Assembly (NCBI RefSeq): GCF_003628445.1
Contig: NZ_RBZO01000007.1
Span: forward strand, 1 to 64,000
Direction: 5' to 3'
Length of the DNA: 64,000 bases
Source: Oceanobacillus bengalensis
GTDB taxonomy: Bacteria; Bacillota; Bacilli; Bacillales; Amphibacillaceae
Position 1 is the first letter of the stretch, and each line of letters starts with the position of its first letter. The notes beneath the pieces are model-generated. The model had not been told where the DNA came from and ran no database searches. It saw only the letters and a list, made by a program, of their open reading frames with translations. Positions 35,088 to 44,496 of this stretch are shown one piece after another. A program made the position numbers and the translations under genes.

Positions 35088-36523
35088 ATTGGCAAGCGAC
35101 AATAGCGTTATTTGGATGTTTAGCAATCATTTTTTCAATTGGAATGTTTGCTAGTAGGAGTCTTAAATCCTCGGACTCGTTCTTACAGGATTATTTCTTA
35201 GGTGGGCGTAGCTTAGGTGGTTTTGTTCTAGCTATGACAATGACAGCTACGTATGGTAGTGCAAGTAGTTTTATAGGAGGTCCTGGGGTTGCTTATAATG
35301 AAGGACTTGGTTGGGTATTACTATCTGTGACACAGATTGCAACAGGGTACTTTACATTAACTATATTAGGGAAAAGATTTGCAATCGTCTCAAGGCAGTA
35401 TAAAGCTGTAACAATTGTTGACTTTTTAAAAGAACGGTATCAGTCTAAATGGGTCGTTCTACTGTCTTCCGTTAGTATCATTATCTTTTTATTCTCTGCA
35501 ATGGCTGCGCAATGGATTGGTGGTGGGCGTTTAATTCAGTCGCTAACTGGATTATCATACACGACTGCATTGTTTATCTTCGTAATAACCGTTCTTTTAT
35601 ATGTAACCTTTGGGGGGTTTCGTGCAGTAACGTTAACGGATGCAGTTCAGGGGAGCATTATGTTTGTCGGTACTTTGATATTACTCATTGCAGTAATTAT
35701 AGCAGGAGGAGGAATTCCTGCAATTATGTCTGACTTATTTAATGAAAATCCCAATTTAATCACTCCTTTTGGTGCGGATGGAACATTGACTCCAGCATAT
35801 GTTTCTTCCTACTGGGTACTTGTAGGTGTTGGGGTGGTTGCCTTGCCGCAAATTGCAGTAAGGGCCATGTCATATAAGGATTCAAGATCATTACATAGAG
35901 CACTTATAATTGGAACGATTGTTGTAGGTCTTATTATGTTAAACATGCATCTAATCGGCGTGTTTGCAAGGCCAATATTACCTGGAATTGAAGTTGGTGA
36001 TACTGTTATGCCATTAATTGCTTTGGAAGTTCTTCCGCAATGGTTGGCTGGAATCGTGCTAGCGGCTCCACTTGCGGCGATTATGTCTACAGTTGATTCT
36101 CTTCTACTATTAGTAAGTTCAACAATAGTAAAAGATGTTTACTTGAATTATATTAAGCCCGAAGCACAACCGCGGAAAATTCAGCGCTTAAGTATGGGCA
36201 TTACAGCTATCCTAGGTATTATCGTATTCTTATTGGCACTAAATCCACCTGACTTGATTATTTGGTTGAATCTATTTTCAATAGGTGGACTTGAAGCAGC
36301 CTTTATTTGGCCTATTATAATGGGCATTTATTGGAAAAAGGGTAATAAATACGGTGCTGTTACATCGATGGTTGTCGGCATTGTTTCGTACATTATATTC
36401 CACATGCTCGGCATAGAACCATTTGGTATGCATCAAGTAGTGACATCGATTGCTTTATCGTTTATTGCATATGTAGCAGTAAGTATTGGCACGGATAAGA
36501 GAGTATTGAAAGAAGTAACTTGA
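35084..36523 (+). CDS. panF: Sodium/pantothenate symporter
   Basis: 479 residues with about 13 membrane helices of the sodium:solute symporter family. The sodium-site and signature segments are visible: FLGGRSLGGFVLAMTMTATY near the N-terminus and GIVLAAPLAAIMSTVDSLLL (about 324-343). The pairing with YhdT supports pantothenate as substrate and makes PanF the better call than proline or other SSS carriers. It imports pantothenate for coenzyme A synthesis. Confidence 0.92.
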   Translation: MNWQATIALFGCLAIIFSIGMFASRSLKSSDSFLQDYFLGGRSLGGFVLAMTMTATYGSASSFIGGPGVAYNEGLGWVLLSVTQIATGYFTLTILGKRFAIVSRQYKAVTIVDFLKERYQSKWVVLLSSVSIIIFLFSAMAAQWIGGGRLIQSLTGLSYTTALFIFVITVLLYVTFGGFRAVTLTDAVQGSIMFVGTLILLIAVIIAGGGIPAIMSDLFNENPNLITPFGADGTLTPAYVSSYWVLVGVGVVALPQIAVRAMSYKDSRSLHRALIIGTIVVGLIMLNMHLIGVFARPILPGIEVGDTVMPLIALEVLPQWLAGIVLAAPLAAIMSTVDSLLLLVSSTIVKDVYLNYIKPEAQPRKIQRLSMGITAILGIIVFLLALNPPDLIIWLNLFSIGGLEAAFIWPIIMGIYWKKGNKYGAVTSMVVGIVSYIIFHMLGIEPFGMHQVVTSIALSFIAYVAVSIGTDKRVLKEVT

Positions 36524-36526
36524 TGG

Positions 36527-36556
36527 GAAGGAGCCTTGTATAAGGTTCCTTTTTTT
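36527..36556 (+). terminator. panF terminator
   Basis: AAGGAGCCTT / AAGGTTCCTT, with G-T pairs and a 4-base loop, is followed by TTTTTTT. Confidence 0.8.
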
Positions 36557-36670
36557 ACGGAGAAAAACGCTCCATCTAGAGACCGAGGGAAAATCCATCG
36601 CCTGGCTGGTTACGTTTTATAAAAAGTAAGGTAGAATAAAGATAGAATCAGGGGGATGGGGTGTATAAGA

Positions 36671-37723
36671 ATGAAAATAGTAACGTTTTCAAACAGTGCC
36701 AAACAAAGACTAACGCAAAAAGAGTCATTTCAGGTTGAAGCAATCAAGAAATTAGATATTACTACTTCACACGCAGATGTTGAAGTATATATTCACGAAG
36801 AGTCAGTTATAAATATCTTACTAGAAACTTATGAAGACGGGCCTGTATTAATTGCAAACATCGAAAATGATCATTTACACATTACTGCTAAAAATCCAGA
36901 AAAGAGTATGAGGCTCTTTTCCGTTAATCTACCACAATGTCGTCTGCAAATAACGTTACCAAAAAACCACATAGAAAATTGGGGAATAAAAACGGGCTCA
37001 GGAGATGTTTATACGCAAGCTTTGAGTGCAGAGATGGTTTTGATTAGGACTGGTTCAGGGGATGTGAATGCACTCGGCTTAACAGTGGAAAAGGCAAATA
37101 TAGCAGCTTCTTCTGGAGATTTAAAGATTCATGACTTAGAGGTGAATGATCTTGAATTCGAAACATCATCTGGCAATGTAAAATTAAAAACGGTTCATGG
37201 AAAAAATATCAAAGGCACAGCAGGATCTGGAAATATTGTTATTAAAAATATAAATGGTGAAAGATTGGAGTTAGATACATCTTCAGGAAATATAAAGCTA
37301 GAAAATATATCAGTCGATTATGCATCGTTTAGGGCATCATCTGGAGATATTAAAGCGGAATATTTGAAAGCAGATGAAACGATAATGAAGACTTCATCAG
37401 GTGGAGTAAAAGTAAAAAACTTCTCTGGAAACGTAAAAGGAACATCTAGTTCGGGTAATGTAAAGCTTTTATGCGTAGACGATGGTTCTTTTGATATTAA
37501 AACAGGAAGCGGTAATATAACGGTTGGATATGGACATGAACAAATAAATACAGATATCGAAGTGAAAACAGGTTCTGGTAAGATAAAATCCAATCTTCCT
37601 ATAAATACAATTAGTAAGGCTGGTAATAAATGGGCCGGTAATGTTGGAACAGCTGAAAATCACGTTCACTTACGAACAGGCTCTGGAGATGTAAAGATTA
37701 ACGTCATGAAAGAAGAGGTGTAG
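36671..37723 (+). CDS. DUF4097 family beta-repeat protein
   Basis: 350 residues from the ATG at 36671, with GGGGTG about 8 bases upstream; the ATG at 36656 is too close to its AGGGGG. From about residue 100 the chain is a series of SSGDIK / SGNVKL / GSGDV turns spaced about 17-20 residues, typical of the DUF4097 beta-solenoid. No signal peptide or membrane anchor is seen, and no HAAS or sigma partner gene is nearby, which is unusual. The family often has adhesin or envelope-sensor roles; this one is unassigned. Confidence 0.85.
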   Translation: MKIVTFSNSAKQRLTQKESFQVEAIKKLDITTSHADVEVYIHEESVINILLETYEDGPVLIANIENDHLHITAKNPEKSMRLFSVNLPQCRLQITLPKNHIENWGIKTGSGDVYTQALSAEMVLIRTGSGDVNALGLTVEKANIAASSGDLKIHDLEVNDLEFETSSGNVKLKTVHGKNIKGTAGSGNIVIKNINGERLELDTSSGNIKLENISVDYASFRASSGDIKAEYLKADETIMKTSSGGVKVKNFSGNVKGTSSSGNVKLLCVDDGSFDIKTGSGNITVGYGHEQINTDIEVKTGSGKIKSNLPINTISKAGNKWAGNVGTAENHVHLRTGSGDVKINVMKEEV

Positions 37724-37836
37724 TTAAAAGTTTTTTCACTATTGGAATTTAATTAGTAGTTGAAATAAAATGCGAACTACATCTACTATAGAGAAGTCAC
37801 TAAAGAGATTTAGATATACTTGCTCCAGAAAGACCC

Positions 37837-37932
37837 TATCAAGATGCAAATTCTGATTTTATGCTCAGTACTCATCTAGAGGGTGCTTATCAAGATACAA
37901 ATTCTAGTTTTGTGTTCAATTTTTATCTAGAG
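37837..37932. repeat. Imperfect 45-base tandem duplication
   Basis: Copies at 37837-37881 and 37888-37932 agree at 36 of 45 positions (TATCAAGATxCAAATTCT...ATCTAGAG), period 51. One frame across both copies stays open from 37804 to 38018 but has no start codon. On the opposite strand the copies show CTTGATAAGCAC words like those at 10535-10619. No gene is seen in the 37724-38018 gap. Confidence 0.6.
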
Positions 37933-38018
37933 AAAACAAGCCAAGGTACTTTTTCAATGTGGTGTTATTTCGCATTTTATCAATTAAAACGAATAAAATA
38001 TTTGAAAAGATGTAATTA

Positions 38019-38053
38019 AAAGGCAAAGTTCAACATCAAGAGAACTTTGCCTT
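38019..38053 (-). terminator. Terminator of the acetoacetyl-CoA synthetase gene
   Basis: On the minus strand AAGGCAAAGTTC / GAACTTTGCCTT is followed by TTAATTAC. It lies 8 bases past the stop. Confidence 0.8.
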
Positions 38054-38060
38054 CCCATCT

Positions 38061-40043
38061 TTAACTATGAATTTCCTCTGCAAATTGAACAAAATAGTCC
38101 AAGGCACGAACATTACTTAATGATCCTTTATTGACCACTTTATCAACGGTTTGACCCATTAGTATCTTTTTAATGGGTACTTCTAATTTCTTGCCATTTA
38201 ATGTTTTGGGTAATTCGGTTACCTCGTGGATGCTTGTAGGTACATGCCTTGGTGAACATTGTGTGCGAATTTCATGCTTAATTGCTTGTTTTACTTGATC
38301 CGTTAATGTCCCACCTTGTTTCATGACAACAAAAAGTGGTGTAGAAGAATCACCATTTCCTGTAGGTACATCCACAATCAGACTGTCAGCAACTTCTTTT
38401 ACCCTGTCAACTGCACGATATATTTCACTTGTTCCTATCCGAATACCGCCTCGATTAATGGTTGCATCAGAGCGGCCATAAATAACACAAGTACCTCGTT
38501 CCGTTATTTTTAAATAGTCTCCATGGCGCCAAATTCCAGGGAATAAATCGAAATAACTCTCGTTTAAACGGGATCCATCTTTATCGTTCCAGAAGTAGAT
38601 AGGCATGGATGGAAATGGCTCTGTTAAGACCAATTCACCTATTTCTTCAACCCGTGTTTCACCTTCTTCATTAAAGCTTTCTACTTTAGCTCCTAGTCCT
38701 CTACATTGTAATTCCCCAGCATGAACAGGTAATGTAGGTGAGCCTAATATAAAGGCCGTACATACATCGGTCCCACCACTTACTGATGCAATCCAAAGGT
38801 CTTCTTTTACATGATCATAACACCACTTAAAACCCTCAGGTGGTAGAGGGGATCCAGTTGAACTAATGCATTTCAGATGTGACAGATCAAACTCCTTGCC
38901 AGGGTTCATGCCATCCTTCATACATGCTGTAATATAGCTTGCACTTGTTCCAAAAACAGTCATCTTGGTGTCTTCTACTAGCTTCCACAAGCTTCTTTTA
39001 TCAGGATAGGATGGGTTACCGTCGTATAAGATAATTGCGCTACCAGTAAGAAGCCCACCGATTAGGAAATTCCACATCATCCAACCTGTTGTTGTATACC
39101 AAAAGAAACGATCATTTTTATCTAAATCCACATGAAATGTTAATGCTTTTAAATGTTCAATTAATATGCCACCCTGGCTTTGAACAATCGGCTTTGGTGC
39201 GCCAGTCGTTCCAGATGAAAATAGAATCCATAGTGGATCATTGAAAGAGACATATTCATACGCTAAGCTCGTATCTTGGTTCATTCCAATAACGTCATTC
39301 CATAAGGTGATATTTTTTAAGTGGTTAAAATTAGCGTTTGAATCCAAGTATGGAATGGCAATTGTAGATTCTAGCGTAGTTAATTCTGATTGTATCTTCT
39401 TCACTACTGGTAATCGATCATAATTTTTACCACCATATGGATAACCATCTATTGTAATCATTACCTTAGGTTCAATTTGTTTAAAACGGTCAATCACACT
39501 TTGCGTACCAAAGTCTGGAGATGCACTTGACCAGATTGCTCCTAAGCTCGCGGTTGCAAGAAAGGCTACGACCGTTTCATATATATTTGGTAGGTAGGCA
39601 ACGACACGGTCTCCTTTTTGTACACCCAATCGAATTAACGTTTGTTGGATGGATGCTGTATCACGGTACAATTGTTTCCAAGTCACTTCTGATTTAGGAC
39701 GATTTTCTGATGTATGAATGATTGCTGTTTGACCAGCTTCTCTATTTCTAAAAATATGTTCTGTATAGTTAAGGCTTGCCTCTGGAAACCATTTTGCACC
39801 AGGCATGTCATGTGAGGATAGGATTGTTTGATAGGACTGTTTCGATTGGATATTGAAATATTTCCAAATTGTTTCCCAAAAAAGTTCTATGTTATTTACA
39901 GACCATTTCCATAGAGAATGATAATCATTAAAGGATAAATCATGCTCTCTGTTAAGCCAATTCATAAATTGATAGAGGTTGGTTTGTTGTCTTTGTTTTT
40001 CACTCGGTTCCCATAACAAGGTACCTTCTGTAATCGAAGTCAT
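38061..40043 (-). CDS. Acetoacetate--CoA ligase
   Basis: 660 residues of the ANL adenylate-forming superfamily. The P-loop motif is LFSSGTTGAPKPI (about residue 275), and YTTTGWMMWNFLIGG is shared with acetoacetyl-CoA synthetases. The C-terminal part has WRHGDYLKIT, GRSDATINRGGIRIGTSEI and the catalytic lysine in LPKTLNGKKLEVPIKK. The reaction activates acetoacetate to acetoacetyl-CoA for carbon use or polyhydroxyalkanoate/leucine metabolism. A cre site lies just upstream, so it should be repressed by CcpA on good sugars. It is monocistronic. Confidence 0.92.
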   Translation of the reverse strand: MTSITEGTLLWEPSEKQRQQTNLYQFMNWLNREHDLSFNDYHSLWKWSVNNIELFWETIWKYFNIQSKQSYQTILSSHDMPGAKWFPEASLNYTEHIFRNREAGQTAIIHTSENRPKSEVTWKQLYRDTASIQQTLIRLGVQKGDRVVAYLPNIYETVVAFLATASLGAIWSSASPDFGTQSVIDRFKQIEPKVMITIDGYPYGGKNYDRLPVVKKIQSELTTLESTIAIPYLDSNANFNHLKNITLWNDVIGMNQDTSLAYEYVSFNDPLWILFSSGTTGAPKPIVQSQGGILIEHLKALTFHVDLDKNDRFFWYTTTGWMMWNFLIGGLLTGSAIILYDGNPSYPDKRSLWKLVEDTKMTVFGTSASYITACMKDGMNPGKEFDLSHLKCISSTGSPLPPEGFKWCYDHVKEDLWIASVSGGTDVCTAFILGSPTLPVHAGELQCRGLGAKVESFNEEGETRVEEIGELVLTEPFPSMPIYFWNDKDGSRLNESYFDLFPGIWRHGDYLKITERGTCVIYGRSDATINRGGIRIGTSEIYRAVDRVKEVADSLIVDVPTGNGDSSTPLFVVMKQGGTLTDQVKQAIKHEIRTQCSPRHVPTSIHEVTELPKTLNGKKLEVPIKKILMGQTVDKVVNKGSLSNVRALDYFVQFAEEIHS

Positions 40044-40083
40044 CCTATACCTCCTAAATATTTAGATTATTAATTTTATTATA

Positions 40084-40097
40084 TGGAAACGCTTTCT
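40084..40097. promoter_or_regulatory. cre site for CcpA upstream of the acetoacetate ligase
   Basis: TGGAAACGCTTTCT fits the catabolite-responsive element pattern TGWAARCGYTWNCW almost fully. It lies 41 bases upstream of the start codon, so it probably overlaps the promoter. Confidence 0.75.
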
Positions 40098-40141
40098 GTG
40101 TGTAAAGTTGAATGAAATTGCAAGTTTCATTCAAAAATTGA

Positions 40142-41278
40142 TTAATCCCTTTTTGTTGCTTGTGTCATTTGATGCCAAACAGAACCCTTTGCTTCTTCGC
40201 CACCCTTAATTCGCTCAAGGGCCATTTTTATTTGCATACGAACTTCAAATTCGGGGTCATTTGCAGCAGACTCAAGTGCAGGAAGACATGTTTCATCACC
40301 AACCTCATATAAAAACATAGCAGCCCTCCAACGAACTAATCGACTAGGATCTTCAAGCGATTGTATCATTTCTGGAATAGCCTCTTTAAAACCTAAATCA
40401 GAAATGCAATCTCCAGCAGTCCTTCTTACGCTAACTGCTTTATCATGTAACGCTTTATAAAGATAAGGTAGTACCTCAGGTTCCTCAATCATTCCTAAGT
40501 AAGCTGTAGCAAGTCTTCGTATGGAAGCTTTTTCATCATCTAGTGCCTTCTCAAGTACTGGTAAATCCTGTATGGTAGCTTCCAGTCGATCAAGTGCTGC
40601 ATATCGTACTTTCCAATCAAGGTTATCTAGTGTTTCAAGAGAAATCGAAGTTTTTTGGCTAGTCTCAACCGTCTTATCTTCATTGTTGATGGCTAACTGG
40701 ACTAGTTTATTAATTCTCTCTGGATCATAGCTTGCTTTAATTTCTTCCACGATTTCGCCTGCAATCTCATCCATCAACCCGTACCTTACATGTTGTTCTA
40801 TCCATTTTCTTTCCATAATAAAATTAGGTGAAGCAACAGACGCTTTCATTACTGAATCCATGAACACATCAGGAAGTGCGAACCGTTTTTCTTCTTTGCC
40901 ATCATCTAATTTAACTTGAATCGGAATATTACGGAACATTTGTATAAACACCTTCACCTCACCGAAGGAATCGTCAACTGCTTTAGGTACGTGTAACTGA
41001 ATTTGTTCATCTACTTCTTCTGTTCCTAACACTTTCCGAACTTTTGGAAGAATAGACTCCCAAGGTGTTTTTGGATCTCTCGCTAAAGCAATAAAATCAA
41101 CAACACGATAAATATTTTTTACACCTTCGATTTGAAACAACTGCTTTATGTAATTAGGAGCATCCTTTAGGTCATCTCCTTGTTTATAATTGAAATTCAC
41201 TCCTGCATCCAATTCCTCATTCACATTAATTTTCATAGAATGCGGACTGGGTGTAGGCTCCATAGAAGTTATTTTCAC
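40142..41278 (-). CDS. Conserved virulence factor C-like protein (YpgR/CvfC)
   Basis: 378 residues. An N-terminal Nfu/NifU-N-like domain (about 1-85; SMEPTPSPHSMKI at the start) precedes a middle domain. The C-terminal 160 residues are HEAT-type repeats, including VRYAALDRLE, IRRLATAYLGMI and VRRTAGDCISDL. The length and order match B. subtilis YpgR and staphylococcal CvfC, which affects virulence by an unknown route. No enzyme motif is seen; a scaffold role linked to Fe-S or protein quality is possible. Confidence 0.87.
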   Translation of the reverse strand: MKITSMEPTPSPHSMKINVNEELDAGVNFNYKQGDDLKDAPNYIKQLFQIEGVKNIYRVVDFIALARDPKTPWESILPKVRKVLGTEEVDEQIQLHVPKAVDDSFGEVKVFIQMFRNIPIQVKLDDGKEEKRFALPDVFMDSVMKASVASPNFIMERKWIEQHVRYGLMDEIAGEIVEEIKASYDPERINKLVQLAINNEDKTVETSQKTSISLETLDNLDWKVRYAALDRLEATIQDLPVLEKALDDEKASIRRLATAYLGMIEEPEVLPYLYKALHDKAVSVRRTAGDCISDLGFKEAIPEMIQSLEDPSRLVRWRAAMFLYEVGDETCLPALESAANDPEFEVRMQIKMALERIKGGEEAKGSVWHQMTQATKRD

Positions 41279-41360
41279 TGAACGTTTACCTCCCCACAGC
41301 TTTCATAATAATATTTATTTAAGTGTAACAGAGAGTATATTTATTTTCGATTTTAATGCA

Positions 41361-41393
41361 AAAAAACATCACTCGGGGTTGATGAGTGATGTT
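41361..41393 (-). terminator. Terminator of the zinc-ribbon gene
   Basis: AACATCACTC / GAGTGATGTT is perfect, with TTTTTT on the minus-strand 3' side, 12 bases after the stop. Confidence 0.8.
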
Positions 41394-41404
41394 AAAGAAA
41401 TATC

Positions 41405-41653
41405 CTATTTTCTATGGTATTCTGCAAATTTTATAAATTTATGTTCATCTTCAACTAGTCCGCAGTAAGCACACTGGATTCTTTGTTTTGGTCCTTTATA
41501 GAGATTATGAAATACTTCTATATCTTTATTCGAATATTCGTTAATGATTTCACCAGTATTAGAATCCAGTTTTACGGGTTTAGCTATTTGCTCAATAATA
41601 TTAAATCGAGAACTGTTTGTTTTGCAATTTGGACATCGATAGGGTTGGCTCAC
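41405..41653 (-). CDS. Small zinc-ribbon protein, 82 aa
   Basis: I start it at the GTG at 41653, because AGGAGGTG lies 7 bases upstream; the open frame runs back to 41710 without a ribosome site. Two CxxC knuckles, CPNC near residue 7 and CAYC near 62, suggest a treble or ribbon zinc site. There is no membrane helix and no other domain. The function is unknown. It lies 59 bases after yueI on the same strand and may be read with it. Confidence 0.72.
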   Translation of the reverse strand: MSQPYRCPNCKTNSSRFNIIEQIAKPVKLDSNTGEIINEYSNKDIEVFHNLYKGPKQRIQCAYCGLVEDEHKFIKFAEYHRK

Positions 41654-41711
41654 GACAAAACACCTCCTGATATTATTGTTCCGAAACGGAGGGGATTTAT
41701 GCATGAACATG

Positions 41712-42152
41712 TTATTTGAACCATTGTTTCACTTTTTCCAAAAATGAAGATGGTTGGTTATCTGACATTTCCTGAGGTTTCGGGTTATCTTCTTTTAGAA
41801 AAATTTCCTCTTTATCAATGGCATAATCATAGGTTAATACTGCACCGATATCGGTATCGGTTTGCTCGTTCGCAATGACTGTATAGGGAATATTGTATTT
41901 TGTTGCAAGGGATTTCTCCTCCTTCATAAACCTGGCGGAGACATGCCCGTTAATAAGTAATGTAGAGCCTTTATTTTCTTTCATTGCTTCTTCTAATTTT
42001 GCTATCCCCTTATCAGACATTACTTGACCGATTGTTAGTGCAAGTATAATCCGCTCTCTTAGTGTGCCTAAATATTTTCTACGTTCATCTTCCTTAGGTA
42101 AACGGGTCCCGTACATTCCTTCAGTTAGATAATCATTTACGTCTTTACTCAT
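41712..42152 (-). CDS. yueI: YueI family protein (DUF1694)
   Basis: 146 residues. The conserved N-terminal [32 protein letters not shown] and the strand-turn LLINGHVSA match the YueI/DUF1694 family. These small alpha/beta proteins resemble ribosomal L7Ae/L30e-type folds, and their function is unknown. The C-terminal 20 residues ([10 protein letters not shown]) form an amphipathic helix. In B. subtilis yueI is elsewhere. Confidence 0.9.
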   Translation of the reverse strand: MSKDVNDYLTEGMYGTRLPKEDERRKYLGTLRERIILALTIGQVMSDKGIAKLEEAMKENKGSTLLINGHVSARFMKEEKSLATKYNIPYTVIANEQTDTDIGAVLTYDYAIDKEEIFLKEDNPKPQEMSDNQPSSFLEKVKQWFK

Positions 42153-42216
42153 TCGTTGATCAGCCCTTTAAGTATAATATCTATTTCTACTTTACTAAAT
42201 GGTAACCAATATGTAC

Positions 42217-42249
42217 AGAAAGCGATTCACATCATGTGAATCGCTTTCT
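42217..42249 (-). terminator. Terminator of the yfhD-like gene
   Basis: The near-perfect palindrome AGAAAGCGATTCACAT / ATGTGAATCGCTTTCT lies just past the stop of the yfhD-like gene. Confidence 0.85.
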
Positions 42250-42252
42250 TGT

Positions 42253-42462
42253 TTAATTAGGAACTGCTAAAAAGGAGATTAATGATTTTTTTTTACCCTT
42301 AACCCTCTTATCAGCAGCTTTACTTCTAGCTTGAGCTTCTTTATCTTCTGCATCTGCAAATTCCTCAGAAAACTCGATGTCAATCCCATCAGATAACTGA
42401 TTCTTTGGAGTTAGTGCTAACACGTTTTTACTATTACCTTTGTGATCATCTCTACCACCCAT
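42253..42462 (-). CDS. yfhD: YfhD-like small protein
   Basis: 69 residues from the ATG at 42462, with AAGGGGTGG about 5 bases upstream; a GTG three codons earlier is also open. The core LTPKNQLSDGIDIEFSEEFAD, followed by Ala/Arg-rich QARSKAADKRV, looks like the YfhD family of small, disordered proteins of Bacillus. Function is unknown; some relatives are made in sporulation. A strong terminator follows at once. Confidence 0.7.
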   Translation of the reverse strand: MGGRDDHKGNSKNVLALTPKNQLSDGIDIEFSEEFADAEDKEAQARSKAADKRVKGKKKSLISFLAVPN

Positions 42463-42562
42463 GTCATCCACCCCTTAATAGGATTTACAAGGATAGTATG
42501 TGCAAGTAGTGAGGACTCTACAACAAATAAAAATCAGTATTTTTTACTAATCTACCCAATTC

Positions 42563-43366
42563 TTATCTTCTATCACCGCCCAATAAATCAAACAATCCGC
42601 TAGTAATACTTCCTTCACCTTTTGAATCAGAGCCTGCGCGTTGTGGTGCTGAGGCAAACACTCTACTTGCTAACCTGCTAAATGGCAAGGATTGTACCCA
42701 AACAGTTCCTGGACCTCTTAAGGTTGCAAAGAACAGCCCCTCTCCACCAAATAGAGCTGTTTTTACACCACCAACAAATTCAATGTTGTAATCAACATTT
42801 CCTGTCATCGCAACGAGACAACCTGTATCTACGCGTAATGTTTCTCCTGGAGCTAGCTCCTTTTTATGAATGGTTCCACCCGCATGTACAAAAGCCAAGC
42901 CGTCTCCTTCAAGCTTTTGCATGATGAACCCTTCGCCACCAAAGAATCCCGCACCAATTTTGCGCTGGAATTCAATTCCAACAGATACCCCTTTGGCTGC
43001 AGCTAAAAAGGAATCCTTTTGGCAAATTAATTTTCCGTTGATTTCACTTAAATCCATTGGGATAATTTTACCAGGATATGGAGATGCAAAGGAAACATGA
43101 CTCTTTCCTATCCCTTCATTCGTAAAGGCCGTCATAAACAAGCTTTCCCCTGTTAAGACACGTTTACCAGCCCCTAGTAATTTGCCCATGAGCCCACTAC
43201 CTTGTTTGGATGAACCATCTCCGAAAATCGTTTCCATTTTAATATGATCTTCCATCATCATGAGACTTCCTGCTTCAGCGATTACTGTTTCTTGTGGATC
43301 AAGTTCGACCTCTACAAATTGCATGTCATCTCCATGGAGCTTGTAATCAATTTCATGGTTATTCAA
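42563..43366 (-). CDS. TIGR00266/AIM24 family protein
   Basis: 267 residues. The N-terminal [21 protein letters not shown] and the later [13 protein letters not shown]-like glycine-rich turns ([20 protein letters not shown]) mark the AIM24/TIGR00266 beta-barrel family. There are no membrane helices and no catalytic motif. In yeast AIM24 affects mitochondrial inner-membrane structure; the bacterial role is unknown. The C-terminal tail is Ser/Gly-rich. The gene stands alone. Confidence 0.88.
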   Translation of the reverse strand: MNNHEIDYKLHGDDMQFVEVELDPQETVIAEAGSLMMMEDHIKMETIFGDGSSKQGSGLMGKLLGAGKRVLTGESLFMTAFTNEGIGKSHVSFASPYPGKIIPMDLSEINGKLICQKDSFLAAAKGVSVGIEFQRKIGAGFFGGEGFIMQKLEGDGLAFVHAGGTIHKKELAPGETLRVDTGCLVAMTGNVDYNIEFVGGVKTALFGGEGLFFATLRGPGTVWVQSLPFSRLASRVFASAPQRAGSDSKGEGSITSGLFDLLGGDRR

Positions 43367-43441
43367 TTGTTACCATCCCTTTCGTTATCAACTAATAATT
43401 AATACGTTATAACCCATGAAAAGATTCAGACAATGTAAAAA

Positions 43442-43470
43442 ACGTACGCTCATTTTTAAAGAGCGTACGT
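43442..43470 (-). terminator. Terminator downstream of the CotF-like gene and its 3' element
   Basis: The perfect stem ACGTACGCTC / GAGCGTACGT is followed on the minus strand by TTTTTTACA. It should end the CotF-like transcript after the structured element, leaving that element in the 3' untranslated region. Confidence 0.75.
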
Positions 43471-43738
43471 GTCAGGCTTATCGTCCAGCTACAGCGCCCA
43501 GAGACTAGCGTAACTTCCCTCACCTCGTGCGATAACAGTTCGACATGTCGAACTTCCTTTAACTAGTTACAAAGGAAGGCTGACTAAGAACGGGCTATGC
43601 CCAACATCGGCATACCCCATAAAGGGGCATGTTTCCTTTATCTCCTACGGTAGGAATGTTCGATTAAAATCGAACCACCCACAAACTACGTGGGCGCAGT
43701 TCGTACGTCTCTAAACGGGCGCTTGCGCTTTTGTCTTT
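43471..43738. repeat. Structured dispersed repeat element, about 268 bases
   Basis: The element is bounded by GTCAGGCTTATCGTCCAGC on the left and GGGCGCTTGCGCTTTTGTCT on the right; GCGCCC near the left pairs with GGGCGC at the right. Inside are hairpins such as GTTCGACATGTCGAAC, AAGGAA.../TTCCTTT and CCCCATAAAGGGG. It is more GC-rich than its surroundings, holds no open frame, and abuts the stop codon of the CotF-like gene. It resembles intergenic elements I recall from many Bacillaceae genomes. Confidence 0.7.
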
Positions 43739-44357
43739 AGTGTGGAGGCATGGTACTTTGTACTGGAGCATAACTGTTTAAATAATTCTGCATGTCCTCT
43801 TGTTTTAACTGTGGCACTTGATAGTATTGATTTCTATTTTGATATAAAAATACTTCATAAGCCATTTCAATAATATTTGGGATGCTATCTGCAAATACTC
43901 TTCTTAAGACAGGATTTGTTGCCTCAAGTGCTGCCATTGTAAAAGCAGAAGCATTTGACTTCAAACAGCCCATCATAAATCCAGTAATACATTCGTCGTT
44001 TATTTCATTTACCGATTGTGCTGGAGTTTTTGGCTGTGACGGCTGCATTCCATATATGGTATTATTAGAAGTCTGGGAAAAATTGTACGTTTGTGGTTTA
44101 ACAGTTGGCTCTAGGCCTGTTTTTAATGCTTCCACAGTTGAATTGTACACTTGTGTTAAATACGTTTTTTGTTTCGTTAACATTGTTTTAAGCTCTGGAT
44201 CTTGAATATGTTGCTCATATAGTAGGTATTGCTCCATTCCGCCTACTAATCCGCCTATAGCTTCATGCGCATCAAAGAGTTCATGTCCACCATGGCTCAT
44301 TTGTGCAGGCATTTGGGAAGAGCCTTGTAAGTTTTGACCTTGTTGTTGAAATTGCAA
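43737..44357 (-). CDS. CotF-like spore coat protein
   Basis: 206 residues from a TTG at 44357; AAGGAGG lies 8 bases upstream, while the open frame back to 44393 has no site. The central part has the helical CotF/DUF2383-like coat fold: LFDAHEAIGGLVGGMEQYLLY, LLTKQKTYL-like MLTKQKTYLTQVYN and ECITGFMMGCLKSNASAF. Gln/Pro/Tyr-rich ends are typical of coat proteins. It is evidence that the organism forms endospores. The stop codon directly borders a repeat element. Confidence 0.85.
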   Translation of the reverse strand: MQFQQQGQNLQGSSQMPAQMSHGGHELFDAHEAIGGLVGGMEQYLLYEQHIQDPELKTMLTKQKTYLTQVYNSTVEALKTGLEPTVKPQTYNFSQTSNNTIYGMQPSQPKTPAQSVNEINDECITGFMMGCLKSNASAFTMAALEATNPVLRRVFADSIPNIIEMAYEVFLYQNRNQYYQVPQLKQEDMQNYLNSYAPVQSTMPPH

Positions 44358-44496
44358 ATTAACTACCTCCTTAGATGTAATCATAAATAGCATTTGCAGG
44401 GAATGATGTACCTATGCAGGCTTAAATATGTTAATCAATGTAATAATTGGTCTATACTTTTTACGTTTTGAATGAATGAAAAATGGAGTGATTTAT

